From Caryophanales bacterium UBA6879 (GTDB taxonomy: Bacteria > Bacillota_I > Bacilli_A > RFN20 > CAG-288), in NCBI GenBank assembly GCA_002449135.1, contig DKCH01000016.1:1-36562 (forward strand): 36,562 bases of DNA. The letters are read 5' to 3'. The notes under the pieces were generated by a model. The model did not search any database. It had not been told where the DNA came from and saw nothing but the letters and a program-made list of their open reading frames with translations. The position numbers were made by a program, and so were the translations under genes. Below are positions 8,154-16,228 of the stretch, piece by piece (the stretch's first letter is position 1; each line of letters begins with the position of its first letter).

Positions 8154-8290
8154 ATGGAGAAAGAAGAAGAAATTCAAGCCACTCTCCTAGGAACTGTCTA
8201 GTCAACAACAATCGACTGAAAATAAGAGCACAATAGTGAATCAGGATGGTACCGCGGATTATAATCCGTTCCTGAGTTTAGTGCTTTTTT
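8154..8290 (+). promoter_or_regulatory. T-box leader of alaS with a very short stem I
   Basis: The T-box bulge sequence TGGTACC (8247-8253) lies in the antiterminator formed by AGGA (8243-8246) with TCCT (8270-8273) and CGGAT (8255-8259) with ATCCG (8264-8268). The T-box senses uncharged tRNA through its NCCA end. Upstream, GGAGA (8156-8160) pairs with TCTCC (8183-8187), and a 3-bp helix with a GAAA tetraloop caps it; the internal loop between them holds GCC (8178-8180), an alanine codon that fits as specifier. GTGCT followed by TTTTTT at 8281-8290 ends the leader and can pair with AGCAC at 8227-8231. Stem I is much shorter than in a typical Bacillus T-box. Confidence 0.88.
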
Positions 8291-8311
8291 ATTTGTTTAG
8301 GAGGAATTTAT

Positions 8312-10921
8312 ATGAGAAAAATGACGGCTGATGAAATAAGAGATACCTGGTTGAATTTCTTTAAATCTAAAGGGCATTACATTGAACCTTCTGCTAATTT
8401 AATACCTGAAAATGATCCAACTTTATTATGGATTAATGCTGGTGTTGCGGCATTAAAGAAATATTTTGATGGTTCAGTAAGACCAGAACATCGAAGAATT
8501 ACTAATGCTCAAAAGTGCATTCGTACTAATGATATTGAAAATGTCGGACATACTTCTCGTCACCATACATTTTTTGAAATGTTAGGTAATTTTTCCATTG
8601 GTGATTATTTTAGAGACCAGGTTATACCATGGGCTTGTGAACTTTTAATGGATGAAAAATATTTTGGCTTTCCAAAAGAAAAGTTATATGTTACTTATTA
8701 TCCTGATGATTTAGCTACTAAGAAATTGTGGATTGAAAATGGTATATTAGAAAATCATATGATTCCTTTAGCTTCAAATTTCTGGGAAATTGGTGAAGGA
8801 CCTGGTGGACCTGATACAGAAATTTATTTTGATAGAGGTGAAAAATATGATCCTCATCATTTAGGTGAAGAACTTTTAAGAAAAGATGAAGATAATGATC
8901 GTTATATAGAAATTTGGAATATTGTTTTTTCTCAATATATGTGTGAACCTGGTAAATTACCACGTACTCAATATAAAGAATTACCTCAGAAAAATATCGA
9001 TACTGGTGCTGGTCTTGAAAGAATCGCTTGTGTTATGCAAGATGCTGAAACAAACTTTGATACAGACTTATTTACTCCTATTATTTCTTGGATTAGTAAA
9101 AGAACAAATAAACCATATGAAGGTGAAAATAAATTAGCCTATAGGGTTATTTCTGACCATATTAGAAGTGTAACCTTCGCTTTATCAGATGGTGCTTTAT
9201 TTTCTAATGAAGGAAGAGGGTATGTTTTAAGAAGATTAGTTAGAAGAGCAGTAAGATATGCTAATACTTTAGGATTAAAAGTTGGTAGCTTGGCTGAATT
9301 AGTTCATGTTTGCGCTAATTGTATGTCTCACTATTACCCTTACTTATTAAAAGAACAAGATCGTGTTTCAAAAATGGTATATTCTGAAGAAGTTAAGTTT
9401 TCAAAAACATTGGCTCAAGGTGAAAATTTATTAAATAGTTATTTAGCTAATACTGATAAGATTTTAAAGGCTGAAGAAGCTTTTAAGCTTTCTGATACAT
9501 ATGGTTTTCCTTTAGAGTTAACTATAGAAATTGCTAAGGAAAAAGGTAAGGATGTTGATGTTGAAGGCTTTAACAAATTATTAGCTGAACAAAAACAAAG
9601 AGCAAGAGATGCTAGAGGTGAAAGAGAATCATTTAAAAAACAAGATAAGGATTTAATGGAATTTACTACTCCATCAACTTTTGTTTATGATGATGAAATA
9701 TTATCTTCAAAAGTTATTGGTTTATTTAAGGATGGATTAAAAGTTGAATCTTTTGATGATGAAGGCTATGTTGCTTTTGAAAAGACTAATTTTTATGCTG
9801 AAGCTGGCGGTCAAATTTATGATACTGGTTTTGTAGAAAATGATAAAACCTCATTAGAAGTTGTTAATGTTGTTACTGCTCCTAATAAGCAACATTTATT
9901 ACATGTTAAAGTTTTGTATGGCCAAGTTAGTATGGGTGATACTTTTACTTTAAAACCTGATTTTGAAAGAAGAAATAAAATTAGAAAAAATCACTCTTCT
10001 GCGCATTTATTCCAAGCCGCTTTACAAAAAATTGTCTCTAAAGACGCTCATCAAGCCGGATCTTATGAAGATGATAAGGTTATGAGGTTTGATTTTACTT
10101 TGGATCGTAAATTAACTAAGGATGAAATTAATGAAATTGAAGATCAAGTAAATCAATGGATTAGTCAAGGTATTGAACAAAAAACTGAAATTATGAGTTT
10201 AGAGGACGCTAAAAAGACTTCTGCTATGCACTTATTTAATGAAAAATATGATTCCAAAGTAAGAGTTGTTTCTTTTGGTAATGTATCAAAAGAATTTTGC
10301 GCTGGAACTCATGTTAAAAATACAGCAGATATTGGATTGTTTATTATAGGTAATGAACAAGCAATATCTAATGGTGTAAGAAGAGTTACTTGTTATACTT
10401 CTTATAACGCTTATAAGTTTATGAAAGAAAAACAAGGTGAACTTGATGATATTTCACTTGCTTTAGAAGTTAAATCTGATAGAGAAGCTCTATCTAAATT
10501 AAAAGCCAATTTGTTAGAAAAAGATAAACTTATTAAGGAAAATAAAGAATTTTCTAATAAGTTATTATCTTATTCATTAAAAGAATTAAGAAATAAATAT
10601 GAAATTATTAATTCTAAAAAAGTATACATTTTAGAAGTTAATAATTATCAACACAATCAAATGGTTTCTTTAATAAAAGATTTGACAAATCAAGAACATG
10701 TTCTCACTTTAGTCTTTAACTTAAAAGATGGTAAATCTGAATTAGGCGTTGGTGTTTCTAATGATTTAATTAATACTTATAGTGCAGGTAAATTAGTAAA
10801 AGATGTTTCTAAAATTTTATTAGGTTCTGGTGGCGGTAAAAATGATATGGCCTTTGGTGGTTTTAGTAATAAAGATAATTTAGAATCAGGTAAAATTCAT
10901 TTTAAGGAGTTAATAAAATAA
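8312..10921 (+). CDS. alaS: Alanyl-tRNA synthetase
   Basis: AlaRS charges tRNA-Ala and clears Ser- and Gly-tRNA-Ala. At 869 aa it has full length. The class II catalytic core opens with TADEIRDTWLNFFKSKGH, followed by TNAQKCIRTNDIENVG, HHTFFEMLGNFSIGDYF and the motif 3 region near GRGYVLRRLVRRAVRY. The editing domain holds zinc-binding HSSAH and CAGTH. The C-terminal domain ends with the glycine-rich GSGGGKNDMAFGG. The ribosome site is GGAGG. The gene is controlled by the T-box leader, and its stop codon shares one base with the ruvX start. Confidence 0.99.
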   Translation: MRKMTADEIRDTWLNFFKSKGHYIEPSANLIPENDPTLLWINAGVAALKKYFDGSVRPEHRRITNAQKCIRTNDIENVGHTSRHHTFFEMLGNFSIGDYFRDQVIPWACELLMDEKYFGFPKEKLYVTYYPDDLATKKLWIENGILENHMIPLASNFWEIGEGPGGPDTEIYFDRGEKYDPHHLGEELLRKDEDNDRYIEIWNIVFSQYMCEPGKLPRTQYKELPQKNIDTGAGLERIACVMQDAETNFDTDLFTPIISWISKRTNKPYEGENKLAYRVISDHIRSVTFALSDGALFSNEGRGYVLRRLVRRAVRYANTLGLKVGSLAELVHVCANCMSHYYPYLLKEQDRVSKMVYSEEVKFSKTLAQGENLLNSYLANTDKILKAEEAFKLSDTYGFPLELTIEIAKEKGKDVDVEGFNKLLAEQKQRARDARGERESFKKQDKDLMEFTTPSTFVYDDEILSSKVIGLFKDGLKVESFDDEGYVAFEKTNFYAEAGGQIYDTGFVENDKTSLEVVNVVTAPNKQHLLHVKVLYGQVSMGDTFTLKPDFERRNKIRKNHSSAHLFQAALQKIVSKDAHQAGSYEDDKVMRFDFTLDRKLTKDEINEIEDQVNQWISQGIEQKTEIMSLEDAKKTSAMHLFNEKYDSKVRVVSFGNVSKEFCAGTHVKNTADIGLFIIGNEQAISNGVRRVTCYTSYNAYKFMKEKQGELDDISLALEVKSDREALSKLKANLLEKDKLIKENKEFSNKLLSYSLKELRNKYEIINSKKVYILEVNNYQHNQMVSLIKDLTNQEHVLTLVFNLKDGKSELGVGVSNDLINTYSAGKLVKDVSKILLGSGGGKNDMAFGGFSNKDNLESGKIHFKELIK

Positions 10922-11337
10922 TGCGTTATTTAGGTTTAGATTTAGGAACAGTTACTTTAGGTATTGCTATTTCTCGTACAGGTATTTTTGCCACAGGTTA
11001 TGAAGAATTTCGCTTTGATGATTCCAATTGGGAACAAGCTCTAAATGAAGTTATTCGTGTAGTAAATTTAGAAAAAATTGATGTTATTGCTTTAGGTCTT
11101 CCCTTAAATATGACTGGAACAGATTCTGAAATGACTAAAAATTCTAGAAACTTTGCAAATATGATTCAAAAAGCACTTCCAAGTGTTAAACTAAGTTTAG
11201 TTGATGAAAGATGGTCAACAAAGCAAGCAACAAGAAGTTTATTGGAGTCTGATCTTTCTAGAAATAAAAGAAAGAAAGTTATTGATAAAATGGCTGCACA
11301 AATAATTCTTGAAACTTTATTAGAAAGGGGCTATTAA
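10921..11337 (+). CDS. ruvX: RuvX/YqgF pre-16S rRNA nuclease
   Basis: RNase H-like nuclease that matures the 5' end of 16S rRNA and was earlier annotated as a putative Holliday junction resolvase. The 138-aa length is standard. RYLGLDLGTVTLGIAIS carries the first acidic residue, GLPLNMTGTDS the conserved middle loop, and VDERWSTKQA and the C-terminal DKMAAQIILE the remaining catalytic acids. It overlaps the alaS stop by one base and abuts the DUF1292 gene exactly; the order alaS-yrrK-yrzB is the same in Bacillus. Confidence 0.95.
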   Translation: MRYLGLDLGTVTLGIAISRTGIFATGYEEFRFDDSNWEQALNEVIRVVNLEKIDVIALGLPLNMTGTDSEMTKNSRNFANMIQKALPSVKLSLVDERWSTKQATRSLLESDLSRNKRKKVIDKMAAQIILETLLERGY

Positions 11338-11745
11338 ATGAAAGAATTTGATACACAAGATTTAGAACTTACAGATGATGAAGGAAAAAAGCACACCTTT
11401 AAAGCTTTATTTTCTATTCATTGGGATGTAAGAAAAACTACTTATATTTATGTTTATGATCCAGAAGATAAAGATGAAAATTCAGTTTTAGTTTTAGGTT
11501 CTACTGATGATAAACCAGATGAAATTTTCACTGTTGATTCAACAAATGATCCTGAACTTACAGAATATTTAGATGACACTTTACAAGCATTTCAAAATGG
11601 TGATTTAAAACCAGTTGAAGATGATGATGGTTTAAATGAATATGAAGAAACTAAAGATGGTGAATGTGAATGTCAAAAGCATGGTGAACATCATGAAAAT
11701 GAAACCTGTTGTTCAGACCATTGTGAATGTCATCATCATGAATAA
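11338..11745 (+). CDS. DUF1292 (YrzB-like) protein with Cys/His-rich tail
   Basis: The first ~100 residues match the DUF1292 pattern: acidic beta strands (LTDDEGKKHTFKALFSI, YIYVYDPEDK, VLVLGSTDD) ending in a helix. The function of the family is unknown; it sits beside ruvX in many Firmicutes. The last 28 residues form an extension with six Cys and seven His, including GECECQKHGEHH and CCSDHCECHHHE, which should bind metal (zinc, nickel or copper). ATG follows the ruvX stop directly. The tail is the unusual part; the body is ordinary. Confidence 0.9.
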   Translation: MKEFDTQDLELTDDEGKKHTFKALFSIHWDVRKTTYIYVYDPEDKDENSVLVLGSTDDKPDEIFTVDSTNDPELTEYLDDTLQAFQNGDLKPVEDDDGLNEYEETKDGECECQKHGEHHENETCCSDHCECHHHE

Positions 11746-11747
11746 TT

Positions 11748-12515
11748 ATGTTAAAAATATCTTCTTTTAATGTTAATGGAATTAGGGCAATCTTAAAAAA
11801 AGATTTTGTTGAAGATTTCAAAAAGCTTGATTCTGATATTGTTGTTTTACAGGAAACTAAGTTTTTTCCAAAAGAAAATGAAGAATTTCCTTTTCAACCT
11901 GAAGGTTATCATCTTTTTTATACATATTCTAAAGTAAAAAAAGGTTATGCGGGGACTGCTATTTTTTCTAAAATTAAACCATTAAGTGTTCATTATGGCT
12001 TAGAAAACAACCTTTATGATGATGAAGGAAGAGTTATTACACTTGAGTTTGAAAAATTTTATTTAGTAGGTTGTTATGTTCCTAATTCTGGAGAAGAATT
12101 AAAGCGTTTAGATTTTAGAATTGTATTTGAAACTAATTTAAGAAAATATCTTCATGATTTAGATTTAAAAAAGCCTGTAATTTATACAGGTGATTTAAAT
12201 GTTGCTCACAATGAAATTGATATAAAAAATCCTAAAACAAATACACATTCGGCTGGCTTTACTAAAGAGGAAAGAGATGAATTTACTAAATTATTAGATT
12301 TAGGTTTTGTCGATACCTTTAGAGCTTTATATCCTAATACTGTTAAATACTCTTGGTGGTCTTATCGTTTTAAAGCTAGAGAAAAAGGTATTGGTTGGAG
12401 AATTGATTATTTTGTAGTTTCTCAAAGATTATTTAAAGATGTCAAAGATTCAGAAATTTTAAATGACATTTATGGTTCGGATCATTGTCCTATTCGTTTG
12501 AGTTTGGATTTTTAA
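11748..12515 (+). CDS. exoA: Exodeoxyribonuclease III / AP endonuclease
   Basis: A Mg-dependent enzyme of base-excision repair that cuts 5' to abasic sites and degrades from 3' ends. The 255-aa protein shows the whole exonuclease III signature: SFNVNGIRA, LQETK with the metal-binding Glu near 37, YTGDLNVAH with catalytic Asp and Asn, YSWWSYR, GWRIDYF and the C-terminal GSDHCPI. It starts two bases after the preceding stop without a clear ribosome site, so translation is probably coupled. It ends the alaS operon before nadK. Confidence 0.96.
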   Translation: MLKISSFNVNGIRAILKKDFVEDFKKLDSDIVVLQETKFFPKENEEFPFQPEGYHLFYTYSKVKKGYAGTAIFSKIKPLSVHYGLENNLYDDEGRVITLEFEKFYLVGCYVPNSGEELKRLDFRIVFETNLRKYLHDLDLKKPVIYTGDLNVAHNEIDIKNPKTNTHSAGFTKEERDEFTKLLDLGFVDTFRALYPNTVKYSWWSYRFKAREKGIGWRIDYFVVSQRLFKDVKDSEILNDIYGSDHCPIRLSLDF

Positions 12516-12553
12516 TTACTTTTTTCTTATAATATTATTAGGAAGGAAAAAAT

Positions 12554-13327
12554 ATGTTTAAATTTAATATTGCTATAAAACCTAAAATGTTAGCCGCAGA
12601 TAATTTAGCTAAACAAATTGAAGATTACTTTACTGGTAAAGGAAATATTTATACTGATAAAGATCCAGACATATGTTTTGTAGCAGGTGGAGATGGTACT
12701 TTGTTAAACGCCATTAAAGCTAATAAAAATCCTAAATGCTCATTTATGATGATTAATGCAGGAACTTTAGGATTTTTTAAGGAATACAATGTTGATGAAG
12801 TTTATAAATTCTTTGCTGAATTTGATTATAAAAAATTAACTTTTGAGGAACATCATTTTTTAAAAATTAAAGATGAATTTGGAAACTGTGCTCTAGCTTG
12901 TAATGAATTTATTTGGTCTTCTCCAATTACAACTCTTGATTTAAATGTATTTATAAATGGAAAATATTTTATGATGGTTAAAGGTAGTGGTATTTGTATT
13001 GCTACACCATTTGGTTCTTCTGGTTATAATCACTCTTTAGGTGGATCTTTACTTGTTGGTGATAAAGGGCTAGTTTTATCTTTAATTGCACCTATCAGAA
13101 ATAAGACTATCCATCCTTTAATAAATTCATTAGTAATTGAAGAAGGTGATGAAATTACTATTGAAAGAAAAAATGAAGTTGATTCATATATTTCAGGTGA
13201 TATGCAGCCTTTAATCAATTTAAAGGGAAATAAATTTACTTTATTCAAATCTAAAGAAAAATTTGCTTTAGCTCATTCTACAGATTTTGACAAATATACT
13301 CGTATTAGAAAATCATTTGTTGACTAA
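12554..13327 (+). CDS. nadK: NAD kinase
   Basis: Phosphorylates NAD to NADP using ATP or polyphosphate. The 257-aa protein carries GGDGT at 45-49, INAGTLGFF, the conserved NE pair in ACNEFI, and the C-terminal domain with GSGICIATPFGSSGY and the SGD of YISGDMQ. The ribosome site is AGGAAGG. The preceding 38-base gap has no obvious terminator, so it may be read through from exoA. Confidence 0.94.
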   Translation: MFKFNIAIKPKMLAADNLAKQIEDYFTGKGNIYTDKDPDICFVAGGDGTLLNAIKANKNPKCSFMMINAGTLGFFKEYNVDEVYKFFAEFDYKKLTFEEHHFLKIKDEFGNCALACNEFIWSSPITTLDLNVFINGKYFMMVKGSGICIATPFGSSGYNHSLGGSLLVGDKGLVLSLIAPIRNKTIHPLINSLVIEEGDEITIERKNEVDSYISGDMQPLINLKGNKFTLFKSKEKFALAHSTDFDKYTRIRKSFVD

Positions 13328-13433
13328 TTAAAAATTTCATAATTTTACAGTTTTTTTAACCAATCATACTTTTTTATTAAAGTCATTAGAAATTTTTAAA
13401 AATAAATGATTTTATGTGTTTTAAATATTGTTT

Positions 13434-13457
13434 CATAACAATATATCTTTTGTTATG
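13434..13457. repeat. Inverted repeat, possible operator upstream of the ABC cassette
   Basis: CATAACAA (13434-13441), an 8-base spacer, and TTGTTATG (13450-13457) form a perfect 8-bp inverted repeat about 100 bases upstream of the cassette promoter. No T run follows, so it does not look like a terminator. It could be a binding site for the downstream AbrB-like regulator, but this is a guess. The rest of the gap 13328-13557 is A+T-rich and shows no gene. Confidence 0.35.
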
Positions 13458-13557
13458 CATTATTATAATTGGTTGCATTAATAAAGGATAAGGAAGATGC
13501 AATTAAATAACTTTAGATGTTATTGGTGAAAAGAATTAGATGTTTGCCTTAATTATC

Positions 13558-13586
13558 TTGACAAAAAGGAGTAAGTAAAGTATGAT
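13558..13586 (+). promoter_or_regulatory. Promoter of the AbrB-ABC cassette
   Basis: TTGACA (13558-13563) and TATGAT (13581-13586) at 17 bases spacing is one mismatch away from consensus. AGGAGG at 13611-13616 follows and drives the TTG start at 13624. Confidence 0.85.
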
Positions 13587-13623
13587 TTGTATAACAAAGA
13601 ATACTTAATTAGGAGGAATTATT

Positions 13624-13839
13624 TTGTCAAAACTAAAAGGAAAATATGCTTGGACTGTTACGGTAGGTGAAAAAGGACAAATTGTTATACCAAAGCAGGC
13701 AAGAGAAATATTCAATATTAAACCTGGTGACACATTGGTTATTTTAGGAGATGAAAAAAGAGGAATTGCAATTCCTCCCAAAACAATATTTTCTCAGTTT
13801 GCTGCTGCTATATTTGAAACTACTGAGGATGATAAATAA
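13624..13839 (+). CDS. AbrB/SpoVT-type DNA-binding protein
   Basis: A 71-aa swapped-hairpin AbrB-family regulator. The signature VTVGEKGQIVIPKQAREIF at about 13-31 and IKPGDTLVILGDEKRGIAI at about 34-53 match the family closely. Members bind A+T-rich DNA as dimers or tetramers; here it is probably the transcription regulator of the ABC genes that follow. The start is TTG, supported by AGGAGG seven bases upstream and by the match to the family N-terminus; there is no ATG alternative. It overlaps the next gene by one base. Confidence 0.88.
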   Translation: MSKLKGKYAWTVTVGEKGQIVIPKQAREIFNIKPGDTLVILGDEKRGIAIPPKTIFSQFAAAIFETTEDDK

Positions 13840-14558
13840 TGTCGCTTTGTAACATTAAAAATTTGTGTAAATCTTATTCTTCTTTTGTGTTGTCAAACAT
13901 TTCTTTTGAGTTGAACGCTGGGAGAATTATCGGCTTTATTGGTAGAAACGGCGCAGGTAAAACGACAACAATTAAGTCTATTTTGGGATTTGTTCATCCT
14001 GATTGTGGTGAAATTAGTTTTTTCGGACTGCCATTTTCAGAAAATGAAAGAGAAATAAAGCTGCGTATTGGATTTTCTACTGGAGCAGTTAACTATTATC
14101 CAAAGAAAAAAATTAAAAATATAGTTGCTATAACCAAACTCTTTTATAAAACTTGGGATGAAGCTGCTTATAAGGAATATCTTGAATTATTTGCACTGGA
14201 TGAAAATAAAATGCCATGTGAGCTTTCAGATGGAATGAAAGTGAAATTTAATCTTCTTCTCGCTCTTTCACATAGGGCAGAAATTTTGATTTTAGATGAA
14301 CCCACAAGTGGACTTGATCCGTTTTCTAGAGATGAACTTCTTGATTTATTTATTGAACTAAAAAACAGAGGAGTTGCTATATTATTTTCAACGCATATTA
14401 CTTCAGATCTAGAAAAATGTGCCGATGATATTATGTACATAAAAAAAGGAAAACTTATTGTTAACTGTTCTAAAGATAAATTTGTTGAAACTTATTGTAA
14501 AGATGGTAAAACATTAGAAGAAACTATATTACGCATGGAAAAGGAAAAAAATATATGA
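13839..14558 (+). CDS. ABC transporter ATP-binding protein
   Basis: The 239-aa nucleotide-binding subunit has Walker A GRNGAGKTT at 35-43, signature LSDGM near 129 in place of LSGGQ, Walker B ILILDEPTSGLDP near 150 and the switch histidine in FSTHI. The LSxGM variant is common in the CcmA/YtrB-like group that works with ABC-2 permeases for export of lipids, drugs or peptide antibiotics. It overlaps the permease by four bases (ATGA). Its codons (more TTG, CTG and GC-ending) differ from the flanking genes, which suggests transfer. Confidence 0.93.
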   Translation: MSLCNIKNLCKSYSSFVLSNISFELNAGRIIGFIGRNGAGKTTTIKSILGFVHPDCGEISFFGLPFSENEREIKLRIGFSTGAVNYYPKKKIKNIVAITKLFYKTWDEAAYKEYLELFALDENKMPCELSDGMKVKFNLLLALSHRAEILILDEPTSGLDPFSRDELLDLFIELKNRGVAILFSTHITSDLEKCADDIMYIKKGKLIVNCSKDKFVETYCKDGKTLEETILRMEKEKNI

Positions 14559-15208
14559 GAAAATTGTTAAAAAAAGAAATGAAGCTTGCAGCTTCTCCTC
14601 TTTCGTACATATTTATTGCTTTTGGATTGATGGCATTTTTACCAGGTTATCCAATATTGGTCGGTTCATTTTTCGTTTGCCTGGGGCTTTTTCAGTCATT
14701 TCAATGTATGAGAGAAGCTAACGACATTACCTATACTGCTTTATTGCCTGTTGCTAAATCTGACATCGTAAGAGCAAAGTTTTTGTTTTGTATTATGATA
14801 GAATTCTTCTATTTTATTTTAACATCCATACCTGTGTTAGTTCGGATGACAGTATTGTCAGAAGTTGCTGTATATAGAAATAATGTTTTAATGAATGCTA
14901 ATTTTGTGTATCTTGGCTTTGTTTTGCTGATTTTAGGATTATTTAATTTAATATTTATTGGTGGTTTTTTTAAGACCGCCTATAAGTTTGCAAAGCCATT
15001 TGTCATCTTTACTATTGCTTCTTTTTTAGTTGTTGGTATTGGTGAAACACTATTCCATATTCCTGGCCTTTCTTCTTTGAATGCTTTTAGTTTTACGCAT
15101 ATAGGTTTACAGATAGGTGTACTTTTTACAGGTGCAATTATTTTTATATTTTTGAGTGTTATTTCACTACATTGGTCTATTAAAAATTTTGAAAAGATAG
15201 ATTTATAA
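14555..15208 (+). CDS. ABC-2 type transporter permease
   Basis: A 217-aa integral membrane protein with about six transmembrane segments (for instance PLSYIFIAFGLMAFLPGYP, FVYLGFVLLILGLFNLIFIG, FVIFTIASFLVVGIG and IGVLFTGAIIFIFLSVIS). The opening KEMKLAASPLSYIFI resembles the short ABC-2 permeases of the ABC2_membrane_5 type. It pairs with the ATPase that overlaps its start, and the substrate is unknown. Like its partner it uses TTG, CTG and CTT for leucine more than neighbouring genes do. Confidence 0.88.
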   Translation: MRKLLKKEMKLAASPLSYIFIAFGLMAFLPGYPILVGSFFVCLGLFQSFQCMREANDITYTALLPVAKSDIVRAKFLFCIMIEFFYFILTSIPVLVRMTVLSEVAVYRNNVLMNANFVYLGFVLLILGLFNLIFIGGFFKTAYKFAKPFVIFTIASFLVVGIGETLFHIPGLSSLNAFSFTHIGLQIGVLFTGAIIFIFLSVISLHWSIKNFEKIDL

Positions 15209-15550
15209 TATGCTTTTTCTTGATTATAAAACTAATATAAGGTTAAAAAATTTTTTTATACGTTAATTATTATGTATATATGTTATTTTTAGCAAAACTA
15301 TAAGTGTGGTTTTTAATAATTAACAATTAACTCTTTTTATATACTTTTCTTATTGTTTTAGAGTAGTTAAGTTTAATAGTATTTTTTATCTCATATAGAT
15401 GCTTTATAATGTGCTCTAATTTCTTATGGTAATAAATTTAACAATATTTATTAACTTCTTAGACATTTTGATGTCATTATTACAATAAAGATTTTTTTAA
15501 CTCTATTAAAAGAACAAATTTAGATAAAGTTTTAGATAATAGATAAAATA
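15209..15550. other. Intergenic region without a recognisable gene
   Basis: About 340 bases of A+T-rich DNA between the acquired-looking ABC cassette and the convergent maf terminator. It holds only an 8-bp A/T inverted repeat (TTTATAAT 15202-15209 and ATTATAAA 15223-15230) that overlaps the permease stop and lacks a T run. I see no open frame, tRNA, convincing promoter or repeat. It may be the right flank of the insertion. Confidence 0.5.
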
Positions 15551-15592
15551 AAAAATCCCCTTGTTTCGGCATAAAAAGGTCAAAACAAGTGG
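15550..15592 (-). terminator. Terminator of rnj-maf
   Basis: On the minus strand CTTGTTT (15589-15583) pairs with AAACAAG (15566-15560), flanked by additional C/G pairs, and is followed by GGGATTTTTT. It lies about 70 bases beyond the maf stop and ends the minus-strand unit. Confidence 0.75.
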
Positions 15593-15663
15593 AATATATA
15601 AGGCTTTGATATTTAATAGATATTAAGTTTTGAAAATTAAGAAATTTTGAAAGATTTAATTTT

Positions 15664-16227
15664 TTATTTGATATTTAATTTTTCAAAGTCTTTTTTAATT
15701 TCTTCTATAGGTAAACCCATTACATTATAATAAGTTCCGGAAATAATCGTGGAATTTATATAATTATTATCTTGAATACCATATGCACCGGCTTTATCAA
15801 ATGGTGAGCCGGTTTTTAAGTAAGCTTCAATTCTTTTATCTGTTAAATTATGTAAGACTAATTTTGTCATTATTTTTTTTGAAGATAGAATTTTAGAATC
15901 TTTAATAATAAAATAACTTGTTTCAACTACATGTGTTTTTTCATTTAACAGTTTAAGCATTCTAATAGCATCTTGATCATCTTTTGGTTTGGTTAAAATT
16001 TGATTATCAATAAAAACTAAAGTATCACATGATAATACATAGTCATGTGGAAATAATTTAGAAACATATAATCCTTTTTCTCTAGCAATATTATAAGGTA
16101 AATCAAAAGGTGAATCTGCTTTAACAGCTCTTTCATTTATATTGGCAGGATATATTTTTAAATCACCAGTATATATTTTTTTAATTAGTTCTTGACGACG
16201 TGGAGATTTTGAAGCTAAAATTAACAT
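15664..16227 (-). CDS. maf: Maf-family nucleoside triphosphate pyrophosphatase
   Basis: Maf proteins hydrolyse non-canonical or methylated dTTP, UTP and related nucleotides to monophosphates, and affect septation in Bacillus. The 187-aa protein opens with the family signature LILASKSPRRQELI, and contains SCDTLVF, the Lys/Pro in LTKPKDDQDA, and GSPFDKAGAYGIQ. It starts one base after the rnj stop, so the two form an operon. Confidence 0.94.
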   Translation of the reverse strand: MLILASKSPRRQELIKKIYTGDLKIYPANINERAVKADSPFDLPYNIAREKGLYVSKLFPHDYVLSCDTLVFIDNQILTKPKDDQDAIRMLKLLNEKTHVVETSYFIIKDSKILSSKKIMTKLVLHNLTDKRIEAYLKTGSPFDKAGAYGIQDNNYINSTIISGTYYNVMGLPIEEIKKDFEKLNIK

Positions 16228-16228
16228 T

